Position numbers and translations under genes: made by a program. Source: Micromonospora sp. WMMD961 (lineage in GTDB: Bacteria; Actinomycetota; Actinomycetes; Mycobacteriales; Micromonosporaceae). Taken from it: a stretch of DNA of 64,000 nt. The notes under the pieces are model-generated. The model made no database searches. It saw only the letters and a list, made by a program, of their open reading frames with translations, and was not told where the DNA came from. Numbering within the stretch: the stretch's first letter is position 1; each line of letters opens with the position of its first letter. Of the stretch, positions 1 through 8,630 are shown one piece after another. Location: NCBI RefSeq assembly GCF_029626145.1, contig NZ_JARUBJ010000002.1:4871501-4935500 (forward strand), in the 5' to 3' direction.

Positions 1-1
1 C

Positions 2-130
2 CGGAGCGCGAACCACGTCCGGTACGTCGCGACCCCGTCGGCCGTCCTGCTGGTGCGCGCCATCTTCGTCACGACCGGGCCCGACGGGGAACACGGGACC
101 CAGGTCCGCGGTGCCCTGCCACGGCACTGA
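2..130 (+). CDS. C-terminal end of an unidentified protein (5' truncated by window edge)
   Basis: Reading frame 2 is open from the window edge to a TGA at 128-130, giving about 42 residues that end in ALPRH. Codon third positions are mostly G or C, and a strong 12-bp hairpin begins 11 bases after the stop, as expected for a gene end. The fragment is too short to assign a family. It converges on the acylase gene at 276-2972. Confidence 0.4.
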   Translation, partial: RSANHVRYVATPSAVLLVRAIFVTTGPDGEHGTQVRGALPRH

Positions 131-141
131 TCCCGCCGACC

Positions 142-170
142 ACCCACCGGGGGTAGGGCCCCCGGTGGGT
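142..170. terminator. Bidirectional terminator hairpin
   Basis: Perfect 12-bp inverted repeat (arms 142-153 and 159-170, loop TAGGG) between the end of the leftmost gene (stop at 130) and the end of the convergent acylase gene (stop at 276). There is no clear U-tract, which is usual for high-GC actinobacterial terminators. Confidence 0.7.
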
Positions 171-275
171 CGAACCGCCAGTGCATCGGTGCCGACGCGG
201 TCGTTGCCGAGGCGGGTGGCGCAGCGATCGTCGGGCGGGCAGATCGTCTCCGACCGGACCCTGTCGGGCACACAT

Positions 276-2972
276 TCACGGTCGCAGGGTCAGCGTCTGG
301 GTAGCCGCATCCGTGACGTCCTCCCGATCCCAGCGCATCGGCAGGGTCTTGCCGTCGCGCCACAACGGCAACTGATCGTCGTAGTTGCGGTGGAAGGCGT
401 GCCCGGAGTTGCCGGTCAGCTGGATCCACCGGGAGGCGTCGAGGTCGGCCAGGTCGACGATCATCCGCATCGAGGGCACGGCGTCGACCTCGTAGCCCGC
501 GGCGGCATCCCAGCCCGTCGCGTTGACGATCGCGTCGCCGCCCGACACACCGACCGGGTCGGCGTTGAAGAGCCACTCGACGGGCCCGACGCCCGACGTG
601 CCGAAGGTCTGGTTGCGTGCGGTCAGGATGTGCATCCGGCCCCACCGCCAGTCGGGCCGGTCGCCCTGATCGCGGCGAAGCTCCGCGGTCGCCTCGGCCG
701 CCGCCGAGCGCAGAATGTCGTCGCGACGCTCGACGGCCGGGGTGTCCTGGCGATCCCACCACGGGGACCCGGGCTGGGCGAGCAGTCCCCGCACCACTTC
801 GAACCACCGGTCGCCGCCGTCGGGGCGGTAGCTCGCGGGCAGTTCGTCGAAGATGCCGGCGAGCAGGTGGCGCCAGGTCGCGTTGTAGTACGCGGCCGCG
901 GCGGACCGGCGCGCCTCGGCGCTGCCGGAGGGGCCGTCGGCGGGTTGCTGGAAGTCCCAGTCCTTCCACAGGTCGGTGGCGGTGACGCGGGCGTCGTCGG
1001 ACGGGTCGGTAGACCGGTGCAGAGCGTCGACAACCGCCGGTACGAGGGTCGGCGCGAAGCCGTTGCGGTTGTCGAACTGCATGTGCTGCACGTCCGCCAC
1101 GCTGATCGGGCCGGGCGCTGACGTGATCATGTCGCGGATGCGTTGGCTGCGGTAGCCGTACGACCAGTCGTTTGTCAGCAGGCGCGGGTAGCCGGGGCCG
1201 ACGACGGCCTGATTGGCGGTGACCACATAGCCGCCGGGCGGGTTGAGGACGCTCGGCAGTTCGGGGAAGGGAATGAAACCCTTCCAGTCGTACGCCGAAT
1301 CCCAGCCCGGGCTCATCCACCGCCCGTCGCCTTTGCCGCGCACCGGGATGCGACCGGGCGACTGGTAGCCGATGTTGCCGTCCACGTCGGCGTACACGAT
1401 GTTCTGTGCGGGCACCTCGAACAACGCGGCGGCGGCGCGGAACTCGGTCCAGTTCGCCGCGGTGTTGAGTGCGAAGAGCGCCTCGGCGGTCCGACCTGGC
1501 CGTAGCGCCGTCCAGTTCAGCGCGATGGCGTAACCGTCGCCCTGCGTCTCGCCGTCCGGCGCCGGACGCCCGGCAGCGAGCTGCGGGCTGGCGGCCACGG
1601 GGGCCGGCGAGCCGGCCTGGTCGACCGGCGGCCTGCGGCCGATGTCCCGCAGCGACGCCGACGCGTCGGACAGCAGCGGACCGTGCCGGGACGTGCGTAC
1701 CGTGATCGACACCGGCTTGCCGCCCGCGACCTCGATGGTCTCGGTGCGGGTCTGCAGGGGCAGCCACTCGCCGTCGACCTGCACCCGGTCGCCGTCCACC
1801 CGCTCGAGATACAGGTCGGTCACGTCGGGGTCGAGGTTGGTGAAGCCCCAGGCGATACGGGCGTTGTGGCCGATGACGACGCCGGGGACGCCGGCGAACG
1901 TGAACCCGGCGACGTCGAACGCGCACTCGCAGTGCAGACCCATCTGATACCAGATGCCGGGCATGCTCGGGCTCAGGTGTGGGTCGTTGGCCAGGATCGG
2001 CTTGCCGGTGGAGGTCAGTTGTCCACCGATGACCCACGAGTTCGAGCCGATGCCCGGGCCGCTGTCGCCGAGCATGACCGGCAGCCGGGACAGGCCGTCG
2101 GCGAGCTCGGTGACGGTCCGCGCGGCGACCGTGCCACCGCCGTCGGTCCCGGCCTCGTCCGGGCCGCCGCCACCCTGGCCGCCGCTTGTGGACGCCGTCG
2201 GGGCACCGGACGGAACGGGCCGGACGCCCTGGTCGAAGATGCCGCCTACGACGGTTCCCCCGTCGACGATGGGTGAGTTCCGGTCGTACGGGTAGGCCGG
2301 GTAGAGCTGTTCGACCTGCGAGCGGGTCAGGCCGGCGCCGAGCAGCGCCGCGCGAGCGATCTCGGTGTCCATGTTGCCCCGCAGGTCCCACGCCATCGCC
2401 TTGAGCCAGGCGAGACTGTCCACCGGGCTCCACTGCTCGATCGTGTGGCCAGAGTTCTGCAGCCCGAGCACCGTGTACTCCAGGCTCGCCCGACCCCCGT
2501 CGTGGTCGGCGAGCCAGGCGTTCACGCCGTCGGCGTACGCCTGCAGGTACCGCCGCGCGTCTGGAGACATGAGCTGCCACTCTTGCTCGGCGACCCGGCG
2601 CCAGCCCATCGTGCGCAGGTAACTGTCGGTCTCGACCTGGCCCTCCCCGAACAGCTCGGCAAGCCGGCCGCCGGTTACGTGGCGGCGGAAGTCCATCTCC
2701 CAAAACCTGTCCTGCGCGTGCAGATAGCCCTGGGCGCGGAACAGGTCGTCGCTGGTCTTCGCGTACACCTGGGGGATCCCGTGGTCGTCGCGGTACACCG
2801 TGACGGGCGAGGTCAGTCCGGGAAGCCGGAGCACGCCGTCCTGCTGCGGGAACGAGCGGCGAACCGCCCAGACCGCGGTGAGGGTGAACGCGAGGCCCAG
2901 CACCAGGAGGACTGCCACCGCCCAGAGGGCGGCCTTGCGCACCCCGGCCCAGGAAAGGTGTACGGAACTCAT
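276..2972 (-). CDS. Penicillin acylase family protein (Ntn hydrolase)
   Basis: 898 aa precursor of the penicillin G acylase / acyl-homoserine-lactone acylase family, self-processing amidases that cleave N-acyl bonds. A single hydrophobic segment (about residues 13-37) serves as signal or anchor, so it acts outside the membrane. The alpha-chain region carries RDDHGIPQVYA and AQGYLHAQDRFWEMD. A low-complexity Gly/Pro spacer (about 252-285) precedes the autocleavage site G-S310-N-S-W, where Ser310 should become the N-terminal nucleophile of the beta chain. Length fits the family. The ATG at 2972 has no purine-rich ribosome site, but TAACAT lies 8 bases upstream, so the mRNA may be leaderless. 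The true substrate is unknown; it could be quorum quenching or peptide/antibiotic side-chain removal. Confidence 0.9.
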   Translation of the reverse strand: MSSVHLSWAGVRKAALWAVAVLLVLGLAFTLTAVWAVRRSFPQQDGVLRLPGLTSPVTVYRDDHGIPQVYAKTSDDLFRAQGYLHAQDRFWEMDFRRHVTGGRLAELFGEGQVETDSYLRTMGWRRVAEQEWQLMSPDARRYLQAYADGVNAWLADHDGGRASLEYTVLGLQNSGHTIEQWSPVDSLAWLKAMAWDLRGNMDTEIARAALLGAGLTRSQVEQLYPAYPYDRNSPIVDGGTVVGGIFDQGVRPVPSGAPTASTSGGQGGGGPDEAGTDGGGTVAARTVTELADGLSRLPVMLGDSGPGIGSNSWVIGGQLTSTGKPILANDPHLSPSMPGIWYQMGLHCECAFDVAGFTFAGVPGVVIGHNARIAWGFTNLDPDVTDLYLERVDGDRVQVDGEWLPLQTRTETIEVAGGKPVSITVRTSRHGPLLSDASASLRDIGRRPPVDQAGSPAPVAASPQLAAGRPAPDGETQGDGYAIALNWTALRPGRTAEALFALNTAANWTEFRAAAALFEVPAQNIVYADVDGNIGYQSPGRIPVRGKGDGRWMSPGWDSAYDWKGFIPFPELPSVLNPPGGYVVTANQAVVGPGYPRLLTNDWSYGYRSQRIRDMITSAPGPISVADVQHMQFDNRNGFAPTLVPAVVDALHRSTDPSDDARVTATDLWKDWDFQQPADGPSGSAEARRSAAAAYYNATWRHLLAGIFDELPASYRPDGGDRWFEVVRGLLAQPGSPWWDRQDTPAVERRDDILRSAAAEATAELRRDQGDRPDWRWGRMHILTARNQTFGTSGVGPVEWLFNADPVGVSGGDAIVNATGWDAAAGYEVDAVPSMRMIVDLADLDASRWIQLTGNSGHAFHRNYDDQLPLWRDGKTLPMRWDREDVTDAATQTLTLRP

Positions 2973-3108
2973 GTCGCGAGATGTTAGTGCCCCGGCCGAG
3001 CGCCGACGTCCGACGATCAGGTTTACTGCGGCGGCCCCGACAAGCCGGTCCAGGCAGGCTGCCTCGACGCCGTGCGCCGTCGCGGCGTACCACTACGGTC
3101 GGCGCCTG

Positions 3109-3142
3109 ACCGGCCTCGGTGGACTGGTACACCGAGGCCGGT
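3109..3142. terminator. Terminator hairpin after the reductase-methyltransferase gene
   Basis: Perfect 13-bp stem (3109-3121 with 3130-3142) and 8-base loop, 80 bases downstream of the stop at 3223 on the minus strand. It separates that gene from the acylase gene, whose start is at 2972. Confidence 0.6.
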
Positions 3143-3222
3143 GGCGGGTGCTCCCCCCGTTGTCGCCGGGACGCGCCCGAGCAGTGCCGCGACCGTGTGC
3201 TCGCTGCGACGGGCGGGTTGCC

Positions 3223-4842
3223 TTAGCTCCTGTGGTGATCCAGTCGGACGGCGCGCAGCACGACGTCGCTGACGTGGTGGGTGCTGATCGCCCCCGGGGG
3301 GCGCGGGCGGGTCTCGTTCACGTCGACGCGCCAGTCGCCCGAAGCCGTGATGGCGGCAGCGATCTCGTCGATGCCGACGTACGCCTGCGGGTCGTACATG
3401 TGGGTCTGCTCGCCGGGGTCCGCCGGCTGCTGGAGCCAGCTCAGGTCGTGGCCGACGACGAGCAGCGTCCCACCGACGGCCACGGCGTCGAGGAGGTTAC
3501 GCAGTCCGCGCTGCTCGGGGGTGCGCTGGAACGAGCCGTACTGCAGGGAGACGAGGTCGTAGGTCTGGTCCGCGTACGCGGCGGGGTCGTTGGCGTCGCG
3601 GTGCAGCGTGCGCACGTCGAGCCCACGACGTTCCGCTTCGGCCCGGATGCGGTCGAGTGCCGTGGCGGAGACGTCGGAGGCGGTCACCTGCCAGCCGCGT
3701 TCGGCCAGCCAGAGCGCGTCGGCTCCCTCACCCGCGCCGACGTCGAGCGCCCGCCCCGGGGGCAGGTCCGCCACCTCCGCCACGAGGGTGCCGTTCGGGT
3801 TGGCGCTCCACACCCGCTCCTGGTCCCCGTAGCGGCTGTCCCACTCGATCGCGACGCCGGAGGGGCGGGCACCCGCCGTGATGTCCTCGGCGGCGAGGCT
3901 GAAAGCGATCTGGGCGCCGATCCAGCTACCGTTCGCCGCGGACTGCAGGACCTGGCCGCTCGGGTCGGTCAGGTTCCCGGCGGCGAAGACGCCCTCCACG
4001 CTGGTACGTCCGGCGGGGTCGACCGCGACGAGGTCACCGAGTCCGCTGGGGTGGGCGGTGGTGTCGACGCCGAGCCCGGCGAGCATCTCGACCCGGGGAC
4101 GGAACCGGCCCCCGGTGAGGATCGCGTCGGCCGGCAGGCTGTGACCGTCGGCAAGCTCGACGACGAGTGACCCGTCCGCGTCGGCGTCGGTCAACCGGCG
4201 CACCGCACTCTCGACCACCGGGACCCCGGAGGCGACGAGGGTCTTTACCGCGTCCGGGTCGATCCCCGTCGCGTCATGCAGCACCACTGTCAACCGATCG
4301 GTCAGGTGCCGCATCAGTGGAGTCGGATGCAGTCCCATCGGCGACGTGACGATCTGCACGACCCGCAGGTCGCGGGCCTCCCAGCCGTGGCAGAACGGGC
4401 AGTTGAACACCTGAGCGCCCCACCGCTCGGCGAGGCCCTCGATGTCGGGAAGCTCGTCGACGATGCCGGTCGCGGCCAGGATCCGGCGGGCGACGAGGCC
4501 GTGGCCGCCCGAGAGGGCGAGGTGGAACCCGTCGTCCTCCTTCCGCACCGCCAGGACACGGCCGTGCAGGACGCTGCCACCGTAGCTGCGGACCTCTTCG
4601 CGCCCGATGGCCCGCATCGCCTCGGGCGGGGTGCCCTCACGTCCGAGGTACCCGTGCATGTGCGCCGCCGGCGCGTTCCGCGGCGTGCCGTCGTCGATGA
4701 CGATGACCGAGCGTCGCTGACGAGCGAGCTGTAGCGCGGCCGCCAACCCGGCCGCTGATCCGCCGATGACGGCGACGTCGCATTTCCGGACGATGCTCTG
4801 GTGCGGTGTGTGTTCGGAGGCTTCGTGGGCATGGTCTGTCAT
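3223..4842 (-). CDS. Bifunctional NAD(P)/FAD-dependent oxidoreductase / class I SAM-dependent methyltransferase
   Basis: 539 aa fusion. Residues about 20-325 are a thioredoxin-reductase-like flavoprotein: VAVIGGSAAG dinucleotide fold near 23-32, redox pair C148-P-F-C151 and a second FAD motif EGVFAAGN near 283-290. Residues about 345-539 are a Rossmann methyltransferase with motif I LDVGAGEGAD near 366-375. The start at 4842 (MTDHAHEAS) is chosen because longer frames run into the divergent regulator gene. It diverges from the XRE-cupin gene at 4919 across a perfect palindrome, implying direct control. This domain fusion recurs in actinobacteria with such a regulator; the substrate is unknown to me. 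Plausible roles are thiol detoxification or methylation of a reduced thiol product. Confidence 0.88.
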   Translation of the reverse strand: MTDHAHEASEHTPHQSIVRKCDVAVIGGSAAGLAAALQLARQRRSVIVIDDGTPRNAPAAHMHGYLGREGTPPEAMRAIGREEVRSYGGSVLHGRVLAVRKEDDGFHLALSGGHGLVARRILAATGIVDELPDIEGLAERWGAQVFNCPFCHGWEARDLRVVQIVTSPMGLHPTPLMRHLTDRLTVVLHDATGIDPDAVKTLVASGVPVVESAVRRLTDADADGSLVVELADGHSLPADAILTGGRFRPRVEMLAGLGVDTTAHPSGLGDLVAVDPAGRTSVEGVFAAGNLTDPSGQVLQSAANGSWIGAQIAFSLAAEDITAGARPSGVAIEWDSRYGDQERVWSANPNGTLVAEVADLPPGRALDVGAGEGADALWLAERGWQVTASDVSATALDRIRAEAERRGLDVRTLHRDANDPAAYADQTYDLVSLQYGSFQRTPEQRGLRNLLDAVAVGGTLLVVGHDLSWLQQPADPGEQTHMYDPQAYVGIDEIAAAITASGDWRVDVNETRPRPPGAISTHHVSDVVLRAVRLDHHRS

Positions 4843-4879
4843 ACGTCCAGCGTAGGAACACCTGGCGGTATATGACAGA

Positions 4880-4902
4880 CATCTTGCGGAATCCGCAAGA
4901 TG
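4880..4902. promoter_or_regulatory. Operator palindrome in the divergent promoter
   Basis: Perfect 11-bp inverted repeat with one central base (arms CATCTTGCGGA and TCCGCAAGATG) in the 76-base gap between the divergent genes starting at 4842 (minus) and 4919 (plus). Length and symmetry fit a dimeric helix-turn-helix repressor, most likely the adjacent XRE-cupin protein. Confidence 0.75.
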
Positions 4903-4918
4903 CCTCGATGCTGGGGAG

Positions 4919-5476
4919 ATGAACGACCGCAGTGAGGTGGAGCGTCTGGCCCGCACACGGCTGCGGAGCATCCGCACCACGCTCGGCTACTCCCTGGACG
5001 AACTCGCCCAGCGCAGCAACCTCAGCCCGTCGACGATCAGCCGGGTCGAGACAGGCAAACGGACGCTCAGTCTCGATGTGCTCGTGCCCCTGGCCGGCGC
5101 GCTGCAGGTCAGCCTCGACGTCCTGTTCGAGGCAAGCAGCGACGAGGACGTGGTGATCCGTCCCGTTCAGCACCGTTCGGGTTCACGCACGACGTGGCCG
5201 CTGAGCCGCGTCGACGGGCGCACCATGGCGGTGAAGGTCCGGTTGGAGCCCGAGGCGACGATGCCGGCCCAGCGGGTCCATCCGGGGTACGACTGGCTCC
5301 TGGTGCTCGAGGGCAGGGTCCTGCTGTGGCTCGGCGAACGGCAGATCGAGGTCGAAAAGGGCGAGGCAGCCGAATTCTCGACGATGACGCCACACTCGAT
5401 GACAGCGCTCGACGCGCCGGCCGAGCTGATCATGATCTTCGATCGCGAGGGGCAGCGCGCGCATCTACACCAGTGA
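4919..5476 (+). CDS. XRE family transcriptional regulator with C-terminal cupin domain
   Basis: 185 aa. Residues about 8-65 form a lambda-repressor-type HTH (LGYSLDELAQRSNLSPSTIS). Residues about 110-178 form a small cupin barrel (RVHPGYDWLLVLEGRVLLWLGE) that probably senses a ligand. It lies divergent from the reductase-methyltransferase fusion and over a perfect operator at 4880-4902, so autoregulation plus control of the fusion is the simplest model. GGGGAG directly abuts the ATG at 4919, which is closer than ideal; the GTG at 4937 is an alternative that would trim the N terminus by six residues. Confidence 0.88.
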   Translation: MNDRSEVERLARTRLRSIRTTLGYSLDELAQRSNLSPSTISRVETGKRTLSLDVLVPLAGALQVSLDVLFEASSDEDVVIRPVQHRSGSRTTWPLSRVDGRTMAVKVRLEPEATMPAQRVHPGYDWLLVLEGRVLLWLGERQIEVEKGEAAEFSTMTPHSMTALDAPAELIMIFDREGQRAHLHQ

Positions 5477-5499
5477 GACCGCGTCGGGACGCCGGCGGG

Positions 5500-5976
5500 G
5501 TCAGATCGCTGGCGTTGCCGAGTGCGACCAGGCCGACCACAGGGCGGCGTAGGCGCCGGTCCAGCTCACCGGCACCGGCGCTGCCCGCTTCGGCGGTCGC
5601 CTCGTCGAGCACCACGACGGGCGGGCCGCGCACGAGCAGCCGGGCCAGCGCGAGCTGCTGCGCCTGTGCCGGTGGCAGGGGGCCAGCTTCCTTGTCGAGG
5701 AGCTCACGCGTCGCCCAGTCGTCAGCGCCGACCGCCGCCAGGGCCCTGAGGAGGTGTTCGTCGTCGGAGTCCGGCGCGGCGTAGGTGAGGTTGTCGCGCA
5801 GGGTGCCGGTGAAGACGGGGCGTCTCCTGCGACACCAGGCCGAAGGGCGAAGATGCTGCCCCGCGCCACGTCGAAGTCCACGCCGCGCAACACCGTCAAC
5901 TGCCCGAAAGCCTTTCGAGGTCTTGCACGTGTATCGCGGATTGCTCGATACCGCTGATTCGAACCGGAGTGCTCAT
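5500..5976 (-). pseudogene. Chimeric, frame-disrupted ABC transporter ATPase remnant
   Basis: Reading leftward from the ATG at 5976, a DrrA-like N terminus (MSTPVRISGIEQS) stops after 26 codons, then continues in another frame as LTVLRGVDFDVARGSIFAL, the lead-in to a Walker A motif that is itself missing. The sequence then jumps to a different ABC subfamily, the exporter type: GLVSQET, FTGTLRDNLTYAAPD, LPPAQAQQLALARLL and Walker B PPVVVLDEATAEAGS, ending near GNASDL. No Walker A and no complete signature motif survive, and at least two frame changes are needed. I infer a deletion fusion between two tandem ABC genes followed by decay. Confidence 0.75.
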
Positions 5977-6005
5977 GACGACCAGCATGGGGGTTGACGC
6001 TGCGT

Positions 6006-6040
6006 CACGGTCACGCCGCTGACAGATCGGCGTGACCGTG
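6006..6040. terminator. Terminator hairpin
   Basis: Perfect 13-bp inverted repeat (6006-6018 with 6028-6040; 9-base loop), 7 bases downstream of the stop of the membrane protein gene at 6048-6524 on the minus strand. It isolates that gene from the ABC remnant. Confidence 0.7.
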
Positions 6041-6047
6041 GCATCGG

Positions 6048-6524
6048 TCACCAGTCACGGTCACGTCCGGCAGTCGCCCTCCCGCGGATCGGATCCGACG
6101 AGTACGGCGGCCGAGGGCTGGGCGTAACGGCGCCGTCCGCCGCATCACGGGCGGTTGCCGGCGGCAGCGACCGCATGACCCGGTAACCGACACCGAGCAC
6201 GCTGGCAAAGACAATCACCGCGGCGTACGACCAGCCGTCGGCGGCGCCGGTCAGATCGCCGAATCGGTTGGCCAGGAAGCCGACGAACGTCGCCATACCG
6301 AGCCCGGTCACCGCCGCCACCGCGCGCAGGTCGGCCACCACCGTCGCGAAGCCGCCGGCGGCGATGGCCATGACGAACGCCCGCCCCGGCAGGTCGGCCG
6401 GTGGGAACGCCGCCGCGGCCAGCAGAGCTGCGGCGATCATCACCGCCCACCCCCCGGCGACACTGACGCCGGTCGGTGTCCGTGCCCGCGATGCCGCGGT
6501 CGATGATTCCGGATCGGCAGTCAC
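6048..6524 (-). CDS. Small integral membrane protein of unknown function
   Basis: About 158 aa. I do not recognise the family. It has a short charged N terminus (VTADPESSTAASRAR), then four probable membrane helices (roughly residues 20-40, 45-65, 70-90 and 98-118, including GWAVMIAAALLAAAAFPP and YAAVIVFASVLGVGYRVM), and a Pro/Arg-rich cytoplasmic tail. AGGAGG at 6531-6536 is 6 bases before the GTG at 6524 and only 3 before the GTG at 6527, so the inner GTG is preferred. A terminator follows the stop. Upstream, 6525-6847 is a roughly 320-base divergent gap before the GH15 gene in which I see no further gene. Confidence 0.65.
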   Translation of the reverse strand: MTADPESSTAASRARTPTGVSVAGGWAVMIAAALLAAAAFPPADLPGRAFVMAIAAGGFATVVADLRAVAAVTGLGMATFVGFLANRFGDLTGAADGWSYAAVIVFASVLGVGYRVMRSLPPATARDAADGAVTPSPRPPYSSDPIRGRATAGRDRDW

Positions 6525-6847
6525 CACGCGCCTCCTGCGACGTTGAGGGCTCGCGTCTCGAACCCTCGACGCCCATACCAACCCCGATCCGCTGCCCACC
6601 ATCCACGAATTCACGCAGGCGCTACGGCGACAGCCTGCTTTTTGACGCAGCCATAACGGCGACCGCGCTGCCGACCGCGACCCGGTCGAAAGGCGGGAAG
6701 ACGGTGACCTGGCCCGGCTGTACCCGTTGGTCCGTTTCAAGACGTCGACAGCGGGAAAGTCCGCCGCCGGTGAGTGACCTGCCGCCGGCCGCAACCTTGG
6801 CGGCGGTGCCAGGGACAACACTCCGACCCCCTGACCGGAGGCCAACG

Positions 6848-8599
6848 ATGCCAGCCTCGGAGAGTTCCCCGGCGGTACTGCGGGACTATGCGCTCCTCGC
6901 CGACGGATACCGAGGCGCCCTCATCGGCCCGGATGGTGATGTCGGCTGGCTCTGCGCACCCGGTTGGTGCGACCCGCCGCTCTTCTCGGCGCTGCTCGGC
7001 GGCCCGGGTCGTTTCCTCGTGACGCCGGCGACGGACCGCTTCGTCTGGGGCGGGCACTACGAGCCGGGGTCGCTGATCTGGCGCAGCAGGTGGGTCACCA
7101 CCGACGGGATCATCGAGTGCCGGGAGGCTCTCGTCGCACCCGGGCAGGAGCACCGGCTGGTGTTGTTGCGGCAGATCCGGGCGGCGGAGCAACCGGCGCG
7201 GGTACGTGTGGTGCTGGACCCGCGCGCCGACTTCGGCCGCAGCCCGCTACGCGAGGTCACCCGGAACGCCGACGGGTGGACAGCCCGCGCCGGATCGCTG
7301 TACCTGCGGTTGCACTGTGGTTCGGGCTTGAACTCCGCCGCCGACGGCTTCCTCGCCGGCGAACTGGTCGTGCCGGCCCGCGGCTCGTCCGACCTGGTGT
7401 TCGAGGTGTCGACGGCACCGCTGGAGCAGCCCGGCGCGGAACCCGGTGAGTTGTGGCGCATCACCGAGCAGCACTGGAGCTCGGTGGTGCCGGAGCTGAC
7501 CGGGCCCGCGCACCGCGACGCCACCCTCGCGTACGCGGTGCTGCGCGGCCTGACCCGTCCGGGCGGTGGCATGGTGGCCGCCTGCACCACCGCGCTGCCC
7601 GAGCGGGCGCTGGCCGGACGCAACTACGACTACCGGTACGCCTGGATCCGCGACCAGTCCTTCGCCGGGCAGGCGGCCGCGCTGGTCGGCCGGTACGACC
7701 TGCTCGACGACGCGGTCGCGTTCCTGACCGCGCGGGTGCTGGCCGATGCCGACGCGTTGGCCCCGGCGTACACCGTGAACGGCGATCCGGTGCCGCACCA
7801 GCAGCGGCTCGACGACCTGCCCGGCTACCCGGGCGCCCGGGTCCGCACCGGCAACTGGGTACGTGAGCAGTTCCAACTCGACGCCTTCGGCGAGGTGCTG
7901 CTGGTGCTCGCGGCGGCGCAGCGGCTCGACCGGCTCGACAGTGACGCGTACCGCGCGATGCAACTGGCCGCGGCGGTGATCGAGCGGCGCTGGTCGGAGC
8001 CGGACTCCGGCATCTGGGAGTTGCCCACTCGGCAGTGGACGCACTCCAAGTTGACCTGTGTCGCCGGGTTACGCGCCGCCGCGCGGGTCGGCTCGGGGAG
8101 CCTGGTCGGGCGCTGGTCCGCGCTGGCGGACGGCATCCTCGCCGACGCCTCAGCCCACGGCCTCGGTCCGGGAGGCCGCTGGCAGCGGGCCTACGACGAT
8201 TCGCGCGTCGACTCCGCGCTGCTGCTGCCCGGCATCCGGGGCGCCCTGGCACCGGATGATCCCCGTACCGAATCCACCCGGCGGGCCGTCCTGGCCGAGC
8301 TGACCGAGGACGGGTACCTCTACCGCTTCCGGCCCGACCGGCGGCCGCTCGGCGACGCGGAGGGCGCGTTCCTGCTCTGCGGGTTCATGGCGGCTCTCGC
8401 CGCCTGGCAGGCCGGGGACGCGGTGGGCGCCAACCGGTGGTTCGAGCGCAACCGGGCCGCGTGTGGGCCACCCGGGTTGTACACGGAGGAGTACGACGTC
8501 CGGCAGCGGCAGTTGCGCGGCAACCTGCCGCAGGCCTTCGTGCACGCGCTGATGCTGGAGACGGCGGTCACGCTGGGCCAGGTCGACCCGTGCCGGTGA
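6848..8599 (+). CDS. Glycoside hydrolase family 15 protein (glucoamylase/trehalase-like)
   Basis: 583 aa, no signal peptide, so probably cytoplasmic. Family 15 enzymes release glucose from alpha-glucosides (maltodextrin, trehalose) through an alpha6/alpha6 barrel. An N-terminal beta-sandwich begins DYALLADGYRGALIGPDGDV and SLIWRS. The barrel carries the hallmark NYDYRYAWIRDQSF (near 258-271) and the later ELPTRQWTHSKL segment around a conserved Trp. In the canonical motif (NYDYRYCWLRDA) the Cys is here Ala. The ATG at 6848 follows a GGAG. It stands alone, converging on the SDR gene at 8631. Substrate preference cannot be read from the sequence; trehalase-like activity is common in actinobacterial members. 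Confidence 0.88.
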   Translation: MPASESSPAVLRDYALLADGYRGALIGPDGDVGWLCAPGWCDPPLFSALLGGPGRFLVTPATDRFVWGGHYEPGSLIWRSRWVTTDGIIECREALVAPGQEHRLVLLRQIRAAEQPARVRVVLDPRADFGRSPLREVTRNADGWTARAGSLYLRLHCGSGLNSAADGFLAGELVVPARGSSDLVFEVSTAPLEQPGAEPGELWRITEQHWSSVVPELTGPAHRDATLAYAVLRGLTRPGGGMVAACTTALPERALAGRNYDYRYAWIRDQSFAGQAAALVGRYDLLDDAVAFLTARVLADADALAPAYTVNGDPVPHQQRLDDLPGYPGARVRTGNWVREQFQLDAFGEVLLVLAAAQRLDRLDSDAYRAMQLAAAVIERRWSEPDSGIWELPTRQWTHSKLTCVAGLRAAARVGSGSLVGRWSALADGILADASAHGLGPGGRWQRAYDDSRVDSALLLPGIRGALAPDDPRTESTRRAVLAELTEDGYLYRFRPDRRPLGDAEGAFLLCGFMAALAAWQAGDAVGANRWFERNRAACGPPGLYTEEYDVRQRQLRGNLPQAFVHALMLETAVTLGQVDPCR

Positions 8600-8630
8600 G
8601 ACGACGAGGCGGTCGTCCGGGACCTCCGGT

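Noticed and set aside
111..1121. Long open frame opposite the acylase gene (and similar ones at 9448-11565, 13119-14384, 17181-18420 and 45797-47176)
   Set aside because: They lie on the other strand of well-supported genes, have Arg/Pro/Gly-rich low-complexity products and no ribosome sites. High GC makes such frames common.
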